A stretch of 64,000 bases of DNA, from the NCBI RefSeq assembly GCF_040712315.1, contig NC_134019.1:33699873-33763872 (forward strand), given 5' to 3'. Made by a program: the position numbers and the translations under genes. Position 1 is the stretch's first letter, and each line of letters starts with the position of its first letter. The stretch is from Castanea sativa. Its lineage: Eukaryota; Streptophyta; Magnoliopsida; Fagales; Fagaceae. Under the pieces are notes generated by a model, which did not search any database, had not been told where the DNA came from, and saw only the letters and a program-made list of their open reading frames with translations. Below, one piece after another: positions 1 through 11,286 of the stretch.

Positions 1-834
1 TAATTAGTACCTGACTTAAAAGCTTGCATTTCAATATTACAATGAATTGATTGAATTCTACCATTTTCAATTGTAGTTTTCTTGATTAGTAACATCCTGT
101 CAATTTCAAGAATTTTTTTTTAAATTTTTTACCGCTGTGATTTAGTTTTTAAAGTGATAATAACGATTATGATGATGATGTATGATAATCTACAGATAAT
201 ATACCATTACAATCAACTCATTATCATTTCCGTGAACTAAGGGATAAGTGGATTGATCCCACTACTTCTTAAGAAGAATCGGACGTGCCAATTGACCTAG
301 AAGTCAATGGTTATCCTTTCTAGAAGTCTTTTTTTTTTTTTTTTTTCTTTTCTTTTCTTTTTTTTTTCCCCATAAAATTGGTACTACATTATTTTAGTTT
401 CTAAATCTCTCTCTTCTGTAAAATAATAAAAACAGTCCAATTATTTTATATATAAAAAATCATTAATGAAGTGGCAAAATCCAATATTTCTACAGGTCAG
501 GTGTTTCTAGGATATTTGTTAACGAAATTATCTTTTAAAAATTTTGATATCACTGATAAATATAAAAAAACTGTTAAAAAAATCAATTGTTTTTATTTTT
601 TTGATAAGAAACGCCTAAAAATATTTTATAAACAAATGATCCTAAGGAGATCCAATAATAATTGATGAATAACATTTTAAAAATTGGGAATTATTTTAAA
701 AATCATAGACAATCCTCCTAATAACCACATGTATTATTAAACAAAGTGCACCCACTGGTAAGGAATTTCTCCAAGTTTCCAAGTTTGTACAAAATAAAGC
801 TCATCCAGTCGTACTCTCAAAGAATATCCTACAT

Positions 835-1079
835 TATATACTGTGTGCTACCACTTAAATCCAAGGTGCGCCCACACACCACGGCGGCACCCCGACTTTG
901 AAGGCAAAACCAAAACAAAAGTGAACCATGCTTCTAAAGAAAACCGCAACATCTCTCCTTTTTACATTCTATATAAACCCACCTGCTTTGCTTCACAAAC
1001 TCATTCACTCAAAATACGAAAAAAGTTATTACATACAAAGAAAGTCGTTCTCTACGTGATTAAAGTACAAGAAGCTAAC
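835..1079 (+). promoter_or_regulatory. Promoter and 5' leader of small gene A
   Basis: A clean TATATAAA box at 970-977 lies about 100 bases upstream of the ATG at 1080. The upstream block 835-960 is strongly conserved with 12235-12350 in front of paralogue B. It contains CCGAC at 892-896, the core of the DRE/CRT element bound by DREB/CBF factors. The same position in paralogue B reads CCGAT. No upstream intron is evident. Stress regulation is only an inference from this core motif. Confidence 0.6.
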
Positions 1080-1292
1080 ATGGCCGCAGTGGTAGAAACC
1101 TGGATGGGGGAGCTAGCAAAGCTTAAAGAGAAGGTTAAGGTTAAGACCCAGAAGCCACTCTTTTCAAAAGCCAAAGAAGAAGCTGAAGAAGAAAAGGAAG
1201 GTGCTACCAAGGAAGCAAGAATCGTTCAAAGAGAAAACATGTTGTCAGAAACCACAGTTTGTTTGCTTATGGAACGGTTTGCACCTTGGTGA
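1080..1292 (+). CDS. Small uncharacterised protein A, 70 residues
   Basis: A 70-residue, highly charged single-exon protein. It opens MAAVVETWMGELAKLKEKVK, has a Lys/Glu-rich middle with helix and short coiled-coil character, and ends with a conserved block, SETTVCLLMERFAPW. There is no signal peptide or membrane segment. The reading frame is open upstream to 843 without a nearer ATG, so 1080 is taken as the start because it follows the TATA box at the right distance and is shared by all paralogues. It is about 90 percent identical to the protein at 12486-12698, and conserved ends with a variable middle suggest selection on the protein. I do not recognise a characterised family; function is unknown. 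Confidence 0.7.
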   Translation: MAAVVETWMGELAKLKEKVKVKTQKPLFSKAKEEAEEEKEGATKEARIVQRENMLSETTVCLLMERFAPW

Positions 1293-1689
1293 GGCTGATC
1301 ATGAAAGTGTGGTGTACCAAGGAGAGGTGCAATCAAAGGAAGAGAAGAAACAAGATTGAAATTCTATATGAATCCACATGCTTTTTTTGTTTGATGTTTC
1401 ACCATTGTCTTGATAGCTGAAGGAAAAAATACCATGAAATGTACAGTGTACTGTCAAGAGGATTTTAGTTCGGGTACCTTTCTACCATAGTGTAACATTC
1501 TCGCGTTTTGGTAAATTTACAGTATCTGCCGAGGCAGTTAATTATTGACGAGTACCATGTTATCCTATTGCCATATACTCATATCATATGTAGTTATTCA
1601 ATATACAACATTTAATTATTAATGGTGGTTCAATATATCAATCGTCATATATGGTGTTTCTGCCATCTGCAGCTGCTGGATAACGGCTT

Positions 1690-1800
1690 TATGAGAATTT
1701 GATAAATTAGAAAGCTAAAATGGGGAGATGGGATTTGAATCGTGGACCTTTTTATTGGAAACATCAAGATACTAGTAGAGTTACAAGGCTCCGGCTACTA
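1690..1800 (-). repeat. tRNA-derived SINE-like fragment
   Basis: Read on the - strand, the segment contains a box-B-like GATTCAAATCC (near 1730) preceded by a box-A-like TAACTCTACTAG (near 1775), the spacing of an RNA polymerase III promoter. No complete tRNA cloverleaf can be folded around it. This suggests a degraded SINE rather than a tRNA gene. Confidence 0.3.
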
Positions 1801-1984
1801 GATAACGGTTTTGACATATTGTATTTTCTTGTTTAGATGGCCTTAGCTTTCTAGTCTTTTTTCACTTTTCTTCACCTTTCCTTAACTTTTTTCGAAATAT
1901 AAGATAACTCTAGGGTATTTTTTTTCGAAATATAAGATAACTCTAGGATATTGATAGAAGATATGTTTTATTTATGAGAAGTTA

Positions 1985-2910
1985 TACGTTTACAATATTT
2001 TCACAATAAATTATATAGGTGGTTAGTTGTTATTAATTTTAATTTGAACCTATTACTAAAAAGATTTTTTAATTTATTTTATCAATAACAATCCGTAACA
2101 ACCTGTAAGTGCACAATTGCACCTGGCCCCAAGAACAGTTACGGGCTCAAGCCCAATGAGCCTTAAACAATATGAATTTGTAGAGTGTGGGCTTGAAACC
2201 CAGGTTAGAAGTGTCTGAGGATTAAATGACAAGCCAAAGATTGCAAACACTTGAAAACAACAAGGAATATTGTAAATCAACCTGCTCGGACGTAAGCCGA
2301 GAGCTGTTCTTATATTATCTCTTTATCTTTTTTCTTTTTCTTTTAGATTACAAAGAAGGGCGCCCTCTATTCCTGTTTTAGGTTGCTCCTTAAATACTCC
2401 TCTTTTTGATACTTTGTACACGTGTTGCCCCAACTCCCCCTTAGCCTATATATTTCTTTTCTCAGTGCCTTTGAATAGTAACCAGAAGTTTCCCTTCCAC
2501 GTTCAGGTGTCACTTCCCCATTAATGCGGCCAGGGTGGTAGGTGCAGGGTCTTTAATGTGGAGGTGGCAGCTTTTATCTTTGGTATTTCTCTAACATCGG
2601 TGCTTCTAGGACATTCAAGGGTTCATCTCCTTTAACCATTGGTCTTGACCGTGTCATTCCCTAACCTTTACCATGAAGTCCTGGGTTCTCCAGTGTCCGT
2701 CCGAAGGGAAATTCACCCTCGGCTGGATCCTCGGATCCTCGGCGCATGGGCCGACCCGTAGTACTAACAAGTTCTAAACCCAAGAGCAGGTCGGCCTTCC
2801 TTAGCATGGCCCAAAGGCCCACATCCCCATCAGGGTCTTTTTACTCCCCACACAACCTGTTACTTAAAATTTGTTATTAAAGTATTGTGAAAATGTTATG
2901 AACATAACAT
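1985..2910. mobile_element. MITE interrupted by a solo LTR
   Basis: The left part (1985-2103) and the right part (2858-2910) form one small hairpin element with ends around TTTTCACAATA and TATTGTGAAAA and an inner stretch built on GGTTAGTTGTTATT. A relative lies at 20862-21000 without any interruption, which confirms that the middle 750 bases are a later insertion. Non-coding. Confidence 0.6.
2104..2852. mobile_element. Solo LTR with intact target-site duplication
   Basis: A 749-bp sequence starting TGTAAGTGCA and ending CTCCCCACA, flanked on both sides by the 5-bp duplication CAACC (2099-2103 and 2853-2857). It is GC-richer than its surroundings and carries a TATATATT box near 2445. No PBS, polypurine tract or coding region adjoins it, as expected for a solo LTR left after recombination between the two LTRs of a retrotransposon. 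The family could be Copia or Gypsy; it does not resemble the other LTRs in this window. Confidence 0.8.
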
Positions 2911-3511
2911 TTCTTTTATTTATTTATTGATAAAACTTAAGTACAAATCCTATTTAGATTCAAATGTATGGTTAAGTTAGTAAATAATAGATTACTAAAT
3001 TTTAAATTTAATTATTGTGACAATAGATAAAATTGTTTGCACTGCAAAAGTCAATGGTCGCGTGTTTGAATTTAATTGATGAATTTAAAATTAACACTTT
3101 AATTAGTTATTTTTTCAAAACCGCAAGAATCATTAGGTTTTAATATTTTAGACTTGAACTGAACTTATTAGGATGATGATGCTTCAAAAGTAGACATGTC
3201 ACCATAGTAACGGTTCAGTGGAGCTCTTGACCCAAGTTTTGCCCTTTCTATTTCTTTCTCTTTTTAAAATTTTAACCATATAATAGTCGTGTGCTGAACC
3301 TTATCAGATATGCATAGAACTTGGAGATTCAAAATTATTTTAACATAAAAGTACATAAATATACCACTGGCTTGCTGTGGTTTTGGAACTTCCTGTGGCT
3401 GTGGGGACAGAGAGGATAGACTAAAACCAGCCAAAATGTGTCTATTACAAAGCACACAGATAAACAAGAAGTTGTGCTCTTTGTATATTAATTATTACAA
3501 CCCTTCTACCA

Positions 3512-3517
3512 TATAAA
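3512..3517 (+). promoter_or_regulatory. TATA box of small gene D
   Basis: TATAAA in the context CCATATAAACTTG, 124 bases upstream of the ATG at 3641. The distance matches that seen in paralogues A, B and C. Confidence 0.5.
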
Positions 3518-3640
3518 CTTGACTTCACATCTCAAAATATCTTCCATCCACAACCTTCAAAATATCTTCAAGGCACTATTTACAACTTTTCCACTTACGA
3601 TTTGTCTGTTTGTGCTAATACTAAGAAAGATTTTTTAGTT

Positions 3641-3862
3641 ATGTCTGGCCTGGTGGATATGTGGACTAGTGAGATGGACAAGCTGAGAGAAAAGGGTCAA
3701 ACCATGTTTTCTAATGGCTCGAGCCTTACGAATGCTGAGTCTAGCCAGAGGGTTCAAGCCAAGCAAGAGAGCTCAACTGGGTTGGTCCAAGCTTTTAGCC
3801 GGTTCATGCGAGTCAACTCGCCTGTGGTGTTGTATTCTGAGGTTTCACTTAAATTGTATTAA
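3641..3862 (+). CDS. Small uncharacterised protein D, divergent family member
   Basis: A 73-residue protein beginning MSGLVDMWTSEMDKLREKGQ. The pattern hydrophobic-V-x-x-W-x-x-E-x-x-K-L-x-E-K near the N-terminus matches the 70-residue proteins at 1080, 12486 and 50918. The C-terminal SEVSLKL corresponds to their SETTVCLL. The middle is Ser/Gln-rich rather than Lys/Glu-rich. The last seven or so residues of the family tail are absent because a TAA follows LKLY, so the gene may be slightly truncated. The ATG at 3641 is chosen because it aligns with the other family starts. Function unknown; membership of the family is an inference from the two end motifs. Confidence 0.55.
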   Translation: MSGLVDMWTSEMDKLREKGQTMFSNGSSLTNAESSQRVQAKQESSTGLVQAFSRFMRVNSPVVLYSEVSLKLY

Positions 3863-4884
3863 AAAAAAGGCTTCACTACTTAGGATCAGTTTAAAGAAAA
3901 AAGTTTTGACTCCAAGTTTGGATCTATAAAAAAATCTGTCTCATACTTGACATACTTAGGCCTAATCAAGCCTACTGATACGGCTAGGCGTAATTAAAAT
4001 GTGTTCTTCAACCGTTCTAATTTTTAAAATCAAAGTTCTCCAAATGTAAATATCGGAGCTTTGATGAGAGTTTTGGAAGATAGTGCCAAATTATTGCCCA
4101 ATGTTTCTCGATGACACATTGGGCCAGCCCCCAGCCCTTCACCCAGTTTACTTTGCAAGTATGAAGTGTCACATTTTTAGTGGTGGCATCCACGTGATTG
4201 CACGAGGATGTTATCTTTTATGGACAAATGGGAGAGGAAGAGAAGATCCTTACCAGATAGCAAAAACCATTGGACGAAAAAACAAGGGTCTTATTGAAGG
4301 CTTAAAATGTTTGATATAGTTTGTGGACCAAATAGCATTCTTGTCCTTTCGAACTTTTTTGGGATGAATCTACACCGGGCAAGTTGAAAAAGAAAGTAAT
4401 AGCACCACGCGGTTTGCAATTACACCTCAAACTGTGGGAGTCTCCTGTGTGTGCTCAAAGACTAGTCTTCTATTATACCACGATGGCAATTAGGAAGACA
4501 CAACAATGTACACTAGTCTTCCATAACTAAATGCCAAAACAATATTAACACCCAATGGGTGATTTTGAATGGTTTGATTTGAGTGTTTTAAAAAAGAATC
4601 TTCAAATTTTCATAGTCGCTAATGGTTTATGGTTTGTATTTCAATACGTGTCCATGCATGTGATCAATTTTGATTAGTCATTTGAAGATCTATAATTGAC
4701 TTAAAATTTTTTTGGGATTAAGACTTAATTGTTATTGTGTTTTAGTACGTATGCCACACCATAAAGTATTGAGGAGATTTGAGAATGTGTAATGTCTCTT
4801 TGCAAAATATTTATTGTAGATAATATATGTATATGTTAGCTTAGGAGAGTTGGGGAGTTAAAAAATTCACCCCCCCTTTGAATT
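3863..4884. other. AT-rich intergenic DNA
   Basis: No coding pattern, RNA gene or clear repeat structure is seen. The short open frame at 4083-4319 has no family features and is regarded as chance. Confidence 0.4.
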
Positions 4885-4999
4885 TTTAATTAGTTACTCC
4901 TGACCGTCAATGCTTACATGTCAATATTACAACGAATTCTACCCTTTTCAATTGTAGTTTTCTTGATTAGTAACATCCCATCAATTTCAAGAGTTTTTG

Positions 5000-6390
5000 T
5001 TTTTGATTCCTTAGCTCAAAGGCTTTTGACACTACTTTTATGAAAAATATAAAAAGCTATTAGTAAAATTAATTATTTTATCATTTTATGAAAAATATAA
5101 AAAGCTATAAGTAAAATTAATTACTTTATCATTTTTTCATAAAATGTTTTTAAAAATAATTCTTAAACCAATGCCCTTAGTTAACATTTCTTTGAATTTA
5201 ACTAGCCAATATCCTGCATGATGTGCAATGCATTTTGATAAATTTTGTAAGAAATTATTTATGACTCATTGATTTCATGAATACTATTATTGTTAGTCAC
5301 ACTTAATCTATGAGGTTTTCTATTAAAACTAAATTCAAACTAAATACATTGAGGGGAAAATTTCTCCAATTCATGCAATCAAGAAATGTCACCAAATCAT
5401 AGTTCATATTGTCACCTACAAACCTGCTGGTTTATAGGTTTCTTTCTTGTATTATTTATGTTTTATATATCAATTAGCTATAAAAACTTCTAGAATTTCA
5501 TGATACAACAATAGAAAAAATGATGTTGTAGTGATGCAATAATATTACAATTTAACCTCCAAATTTTAATTGAACTAAAAGTAGCAAAAATAGATCCTTA
5601 TCAAGTATACGCATCATACAGAGAACCAAAAATATAAATTGGCACATAATATGAAAAAATAAGCCTAAATAAATTACAATACTACATAATTAAAAACGTA
5701 TACATAAAATCTAAACAAAATATTTAAGACAAACGTAATATTTTGAAAATTAACATATATCTCATAAAGAAAAACAAAAATATTGTGAGAAAATTATGGA
5801 AGTTTGATTTTTAAGTTAATTGGAAATGAGGATTTATATTGGACAAATGTGGAGACAAATAATATTTACCCAATTCATTGAATCCAACTCTTACAATTCG
5901 GCATTGAAGTTAGTCTTATGCAGAAAATTGAAAAGATTTTTTGATTCCTACATATCTCATGACTTTTTAGATCCTGTATCAATTCAATGCATGTAAAGTT
6001 ATAAATGTATACAAATTCTTTGAATTTTATTAATACATTGAAATAAATGTATTTGCCATTACTTAATAATTTGACATAAATACTAAATTTAGATGAGGTG
6101 GAAGCCTAAATGAAAAGAATGTTATACAATGTGCCACTTGGCGGAACCTCATACTTTCCCACATGAGGTCTCTACTTTGATATATATATTGATTGATTGA
6201 TGTGATAATAATGGTGAAGATGTGGGTTCCAGTTAGCTTAACTAGTAAAGTCCCTGATGGTTAAATAGGAAATTTGAGGTTCAATCCTCGTCTACATAAA
6301 AAAAATCGATTGATATTTTGGCCTAATGATAAAGAGCACAATTATCAAAAGTGGATGCTATAGGTTGAAACTCTATGAACTCAAAAAAAA
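5000..6390. other. AT-rich block present only in copy B, with a SINE-like piece
   Basis: The block separates two stretches that are nearly contiguous in copy A, so it is an insertion in B or a deletion in A. A tRNA-like piece at 6225-6300 has a box-A-like TAGCTTAACTAG and a box-B-like GAGGTTCAATCCTC followed by an A-run. This points to at least one SINE remnant. The rest shows no coding. Confidence 0.4.
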
Positions 6391-8056
6391 AAATGTTGAT
6401 GATGATAATTATGATAATCTACAAACAATATATAAATATACCATTATAATCAATTCATTATCATTTCTGTGGCTATATCACATAATATTGGAATCACTAT
6501 CTCTTTCATTAAATAAGTGAACTAAGGGATAAGTCATAAGTGGATTGATTTGATCCCACTACTTCTACTCTTATATATTTATTTACATAAAGTGGGGATT
6601 TTATACCAACGGATTTTGAATGTGAACTCACATATAAGAAGAATTGGACGTAAATGCCAATCCACCTAGAATTCCTCTGGAAAAAAAAGACAGAAATCCA
6701 TGAAAGCCTATCACCATCAACATTGAAGTGGGTTGGTTCAGACATTGATGATCATGAGTTACCAAAGAAGAAGAAAACAGTTTCACATGATGATCGAAAA
6801 ACTCCTATCATATTGGCAGAGGCTGATGTTTAGCCCTACCAGTGAAGATGAATATCCTATGTTGGAACTGTCGTGGGCTTGGGAACCCATAGATAGAGCA
6901 AGAGCTTGACAATTTGATCTGGGTACAAGATCCCTCAGTCGTGTTCTTACCCAAAACATGGCTTGATAAAGCCAGGCTAGAAACTATCAAGGTTTGATGT
7001 AAATTTGGTGGAATGATCTAAGTGTCAATAGTAAACAAAGGAGGGGGTGTGGCTGTTTTTTGGAAGGCAGAGTGCAATTTTGAAGTTGACACATACCCCC
7101 TTAATCACATAGATGCTATTATGCATAAGGGAGAGGAAAATGAGTGGAGATTTACAGGATTTCTATGGAGAGCCAGATACAAACCTTCAACATGAATCAT
7201 GGGAAAAGCTGAGAAGATTGAAGAACAAATATTTGATCTCGTGGGTGTGTGGCGAGGGATTTTAATGAAATTGCCAAGGCACATGAGAAATTGGGAGGTA
7301 GGCCAATGCCGGTCAGACAAATGGAAGCATTTAGAGATGTGATGGATGACTGTGGCTTCAAAGACTTGGATTTTGTAAAGGGTAAATATACTTGGTGTAG
7401 AAGCTATGGAGAGAATAATATAATTTGGGAAAGGTTGGATAGAGTAATTGCCACTACAGATTGGATTGACCTTTTTCCGACTACAAAGGTTGTTCATTTG
7501 GAGTGTGGTTCGTCAAATCACAAACCTATAATAATCATGCCAAAAGGTATTTAAAAGAAACAAAGGAAGCCTTGGAGATTTGAACAAATGTGGCTAGAGG
7601 ACCCGAGGTGTAAAGAAATTGTTGAATCGGCTTAGGGCAGAATTATGGTAGGGGGTCCGATGGAGCAAGTGGAGGCTAAGATCTAGGAATGCCAAGCAAA
7701 ACTAACTCAATGGAGCCGGTTGAGTTTTGGAAACATTACTTGGTTGTTAAAAGAGAAAAAAAAAAAAAAAGCAGCTAAGGAAAGCCGAAGAATTAGCAAT
7801 TAGGAGTGGTTCAGTGGAGAGGGTGAGCCAATTGAAATGGGAGATAAATGGTTTATTGATCAAAGAAGAAAAAATGTGGAGACAAAGGTCAAGGACTTTG
7901 TGGCTGCATGAGGGGGACCAAAATACATGCTTTTTCCATAACCAAGCATCACATAGGTATAGGAGGAATTGGATTGAGGAACTGCAAAATTCTATAGGAG
8001 AGATGTGCAAGGAAGAAGAGGATATTGCTCAATTTTTAATTACCCACTACTAGGAG

Positions 8057-8938
8057 TTGTTCCATTCGGTCAACCTAGAAAATATTGAGCATGTTCTGTC
8101 AGCAATTCCTACAATGGTCACATCAGAGCTAAACAATATGTTAAGTGCAGAATTTGTGAAGGAGGAGGTTGATGAAGCTTTGAAGCAAATAGATCCTCTA
8201 AAATCACCCGGACCAGATGGACTTCCTCCACTCTTCTTCCAAAAGTTTTGGCCGACTATTGGGGAGGAAGTGTCACAAGCAGTCCTCACTTGTCTTAATT
8301 CAGGTTCCATCCCATCCACTATAAATCATACTTTTATAACTCTTATTCCAAAAGTTAAAAATCCATCTAGAGTTTCAGATTTTCGTCCTATTGCTCTTTG
8401 TAATATTATTTACAAATTAGTTTCTAAGGTTGTTGCAAATAGACTTAAAAAAGTATTACCTTTTATTATTTCTAAATCACAAAGTGCGTTTCAGTCAAAT
8501 AAAGTTATTTCAGATAATATCTTGGTGGCTTTTGAGTTGCTACATCAGATGAAGACTTAGAAATCAAAAAAGGCAGACTTTATGACCTTAAAGCTGGATA
8601 TGAGCAAGGCATATGACAGAGTTGAATGGAGGTTCTTGACGAAAATTATGAGAAAGATGAGTTTTTGTGAATCTTGGATAGCCATTATCTATGAATGTGT
8701 CAGCACAGTCTCTTATTCTATTCTTGTAAATGGAGAACCAAAAAAGAATATCTACCCTACAAGGGAAATCAGACAAAGGGATCCTCTCTCCCCATATCTC
8801 TTTCTTTTATGCTCTGAAGGACTGAATAGATTGCTTCAACAAGTAGCAAGAAATTCCTCCATAAGAGGGTATTCTTTAAGTAAGAATGGACCTCGAATAA
8901 CTCACCTATTTTTTGCATATGATAGTTTACTATTCTGA
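8057..8938 (+). pseudogene. LINE reverse transcriptase remnant
   Basis: Two adjoining open segments (8057-8560 and 8582-8938) in different frames cover most of the RT core of the plant L1 type. The first has SPGPDGLPPLFFQKFWPTI, the motif that contacts the template, followed by SDFRPIALCNIIYKLVSKV. The second has LDMSKAYDRVEW with the first catalytic Asp, then SPYLFLLCSEGL. At the second catalytic site FADD reads FAYD, so one of the paired aspartates is lost. The enzyme would be dead even without the frameshift. The rest of the polyprotein lies in broken frames on either side. Confidence 0.85.
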
Positions 8939-10261
8939 TGAGCAAGAATGGAAGAATAACAAGTGATCCAAAATATCCTATCGGTGTATGAAAAAGCATT
9001 AGGGCAATTGATTAACTGAGGCAAGACCACCTTGTTTTTCAGCAAAGTTGTCACCGAAGAAACAAAAAGAGAGATACTTTTCTAGGAGTGTTAGAGATTA
9101 AGGAATATGAAAAATATCTTGGTTTTCCAGCTGTGGTGCGGAGGAAAAAAAAGACAAGCCTAAATTACATAAAGGAGAGAGTGTGGAGCAAACTACAAGG
9201 ATGGAAGGAAAAACTCCTATCCCAAGCCAGAAAAGAGGTTTTGCTAAAAGTGGTAGTCCAAGCTATCCCAACTTTTGCCATGAGTTGCTTCACGTTGCCA
9301 GTGGGTCTTTGTAAAGACATTGAGATGCAAATCCGAAAGTTTTGGTGGGGTGAGCGTGGAGGTCAAAGAAAAATTGGGCAACTCTTTGCAAGACGAAGGC
9401 CGATGGAGGAATGGGATTCAAAGATTTGGTAAGGTTCAATGAAGTAATGCTAGCTAAGCAGGTATGGAGGTTAGCAACGGATAGAACATCATTGTTGTAT
9501 AAGGTGTTTAGTGCCAAATATTTCCCATCAGGTTCAATTTTTTATGCAAAGATGACCAAAGGCTCCTATGCTTGGCAAAGTATGCTCAAGGCAAGACAGG
9601 TGGTGAAGAAAGGGATGATACGGAGAATTGGAGATCGAAAAAAAGCCAGGATTTTTCATGATAAATGGATCCTTGGAGTTTTCCCACTGAAGGCAGCAGC
9701 TAGAAGCCAAGAATTCCAAGATGATAGAATGGTCTCTGGCCTCATTGATGCTGAAATAGGGGAGTGGAACGGGTAGCTGATTGATCAACTCATTTATCCA
9801 TTTCTGGTGCAAAGAATAAAGGCCATACCTCTGTGCAAGATGAGTCAGGAGGATTGTCTAGTATGGCCACGAAGTAGTGATGGAAACTACATGGTGAAAA
9901 CTTGGTATCAGCTCCTTGGCAAAATGGAAAATAGAGAAGCAGCTTTGATTTCAGATTAGTCCACATAGAGAAGCTTTTTTAATGGCATTTGGAAGCTCAA
10001 CATTCCAAATAAAATGCAATTTTTTTGTTGACGAGCTTGCAACAAGGCACTTTCGACAATAGAGAATCTATACAAGAGAAAAATTTTGGACTTGCCTTCA
10101 TACTCTTCATGTGGCAAGGCAAAAGAGAGCATTCCATGCTTTATGGGAGTGCGAAAAAATCCGCACAGCATGGGGCCCTAACTTCAACAGCCTACGGAAA
10201 CTACCTTCTCAACCATTGACAGTGATGGACCTGATATAGACTTGGACAAGAGGGACGAAAT

Positions 10262-10900
10262 GTGGAGCTATTCATGGTGATGGCTAGGTTCATTTGGTGT
10301 AGAAGAAATAAATGTCACTTCAATGAGCCTAGCATACCAGTGGACAAGCTTCTTAAGGCTGCCTTAAAGTCCTTATCAGAGTTTCAGAGCAAGCAGCTCA
10401 TTGGTACTACACACCAGAAACCAGCAGTGCCCAAATGGCAAACACCACCAAAGGATACCTACAAAATAAATCATGACAGTGCAATCTTTTCAAAGTCAGA
10501 GGAAACAGGTATTGGTGTTGTGATTAGAAATGAAAGGGGCAAGGTGATGGCATCCTTGGCTGAGAAGGTGAACAAACCATTGGGAGGGGTGGAAGCTATA
10601 GAAGCCATGGCAACTAGAAGGGCAATCCAGTTGGTAGTAGAGTTGGGTTTTCAGTAGTGTGTTGTTGAATGAGATTCAAAAATTGTATTTAAAGCTTTAT
10701 CAAGAGAAGGTTCTGATTGATCAAGTTTTGGTCATATTATAAAAGACTATAAGTCTATAATGGGTTTACCAAAAACCTGTTCTTTCTCTCATGTTAAAAG
10801 AAAGGGCAATGGGGTTGCCCATGCCTTAGCTAGGAGAGCAAAGAAATCTTTTCCTCTTTTAGTGTGGATGGAATCTGTTTTGCTAGACATTTCTTTTCTA
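10262..10900 (+). pseudogene. LINE RNase H domain remnant
   Basis: The open segment 10262-10657 and the following out-of-frame stretch show the plant LINE RNase H domain. A linker leads to KINHDSAIF, where the family has a DGA-type first catalytic site (here altered to DSA). Then come GIGVVIRNERGKVMASL and the EA-rich helix, and further on HVKRKGNGVAHALARRA in another frame. The expected active-site Asp-Ser after the helix falls at the frameshift near 10657. Confidence 0.7.
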
Positions 10901-10963
10901 GTTCACATTGATGTAATCCCTTAAGTTTGTGTTTTAATAAAACCTCATGGATTTACCTTTTCT

Positions 10964-10990
10964 CCACACACACACACACACACACACACA
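10964..10990. repeat. (CA)n microsatellite at the LINE 3' end
   Basis: About 13 CA units followed by four A and the right-hand target duplication of the LINE. It stands where a poly(A) tail would be expected and may have grown from it. Confidence 0.7.
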
Positions 10991-11105
10991 AAAACCTAGA
11001 AGTCAATGGTTATCCTTTTTAGAAGTTTTTTTTTCCCCATAAAATTAGTATTATTTTAGATTATAAGATCCTATTTATCTATTTTTAAAAAATATATTAA
11101 ATTTT

Positions 11106-11286
11106 AGGAGAAAACCTAGGTACAATACCTTAGGTGCTGTTCCTTAGGTTCTCCACTTAAGATTGAGCTATGTAGCTACTTAATTAAAAAATACACTTCC
11201 ATCCCATGTGGAAAAATCTACATGGCAAAATTTTAAAAGGAGAACCTAAGGAACAATACCTAAGTACTGTATCTAAGTCTTGCTCT
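11106..11286. mobile_element. Short hairpin MITE
   Basis: Two inverted arms of about 45 bases (11106-11154 and 11238-11286) centred on GGAGAACCTAAGGAACAA enclose about 80 AT-rich bases. It has the size and structure of a non-autonomous DNA transposon. No coding capacity. Confidence 0.65.

Larger units (their letters stand above)
1..1400. repeat. Segmental duplication, copy A
   Basis: This stretch is paralogous to 4885-12780 (copy B). The match starts in the first 110 bases (compare about 4890-5000), continues at 170-420 (compare 6393-6670 plus 10994-11050) and covers the small gene and its promoter at 700-1400 (compare 12030-12780). Copy A is compact. Copy B is expanded by an AT-rich block and a LINE. 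Copy A therefore shows what the locus looked like without those insertions. Read directly by comparing the two stretches; exact ends need an alignment. Confidence 0.75.
6664..11001 (+). mobile_element. L1-type LINE, 5'-truncated and decayed
   Basis: A plant L1 retrotransposon in + orientation. The order is the tail of ORF1 (up to about 6830); an endonuclease start at 6849 reading MNILCWNCRGLGNP then a stop; endonuclease remnants at 7249-7554; reverse transcriptase at 8057-8938, with SPGPDGLPPLFFQ and LKLDMSKAYDRVEW and a final FAYDSLLF in place of the FADD-type active site; a linker at 9088-9776; and a C-terminal RNase H domain at 10262-10900. Many stops and frameshifts make it inactive. It is flanked by ACCTAGAA at 6664-6671 and 10994-11001, and the empty site is kept at 295-302 in copy A. 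Confidence 0.85.

Noticed and set aside
471..665. Short frame near the left end as a gene
   Set aside because: Starts at a non-ATG triplet, is AT-rich and lacks any family pattern.
843..1079. N-terminal extension of small protein A upstream of 1080
   Set aside because: It begins at GTG, runs through the TATA box and is out of step with the shared start of the paralogues.
4083..4319. 78-codon frame as a gene
   Set aside because: No promoter, no homology that I recognise and composition like the intergenic DNA.
6225..6300. tRNA gene
   Set aside because: Box-A and box-B-like motifs are present but no cloverleaf can be formed; SINE remnant preferred.
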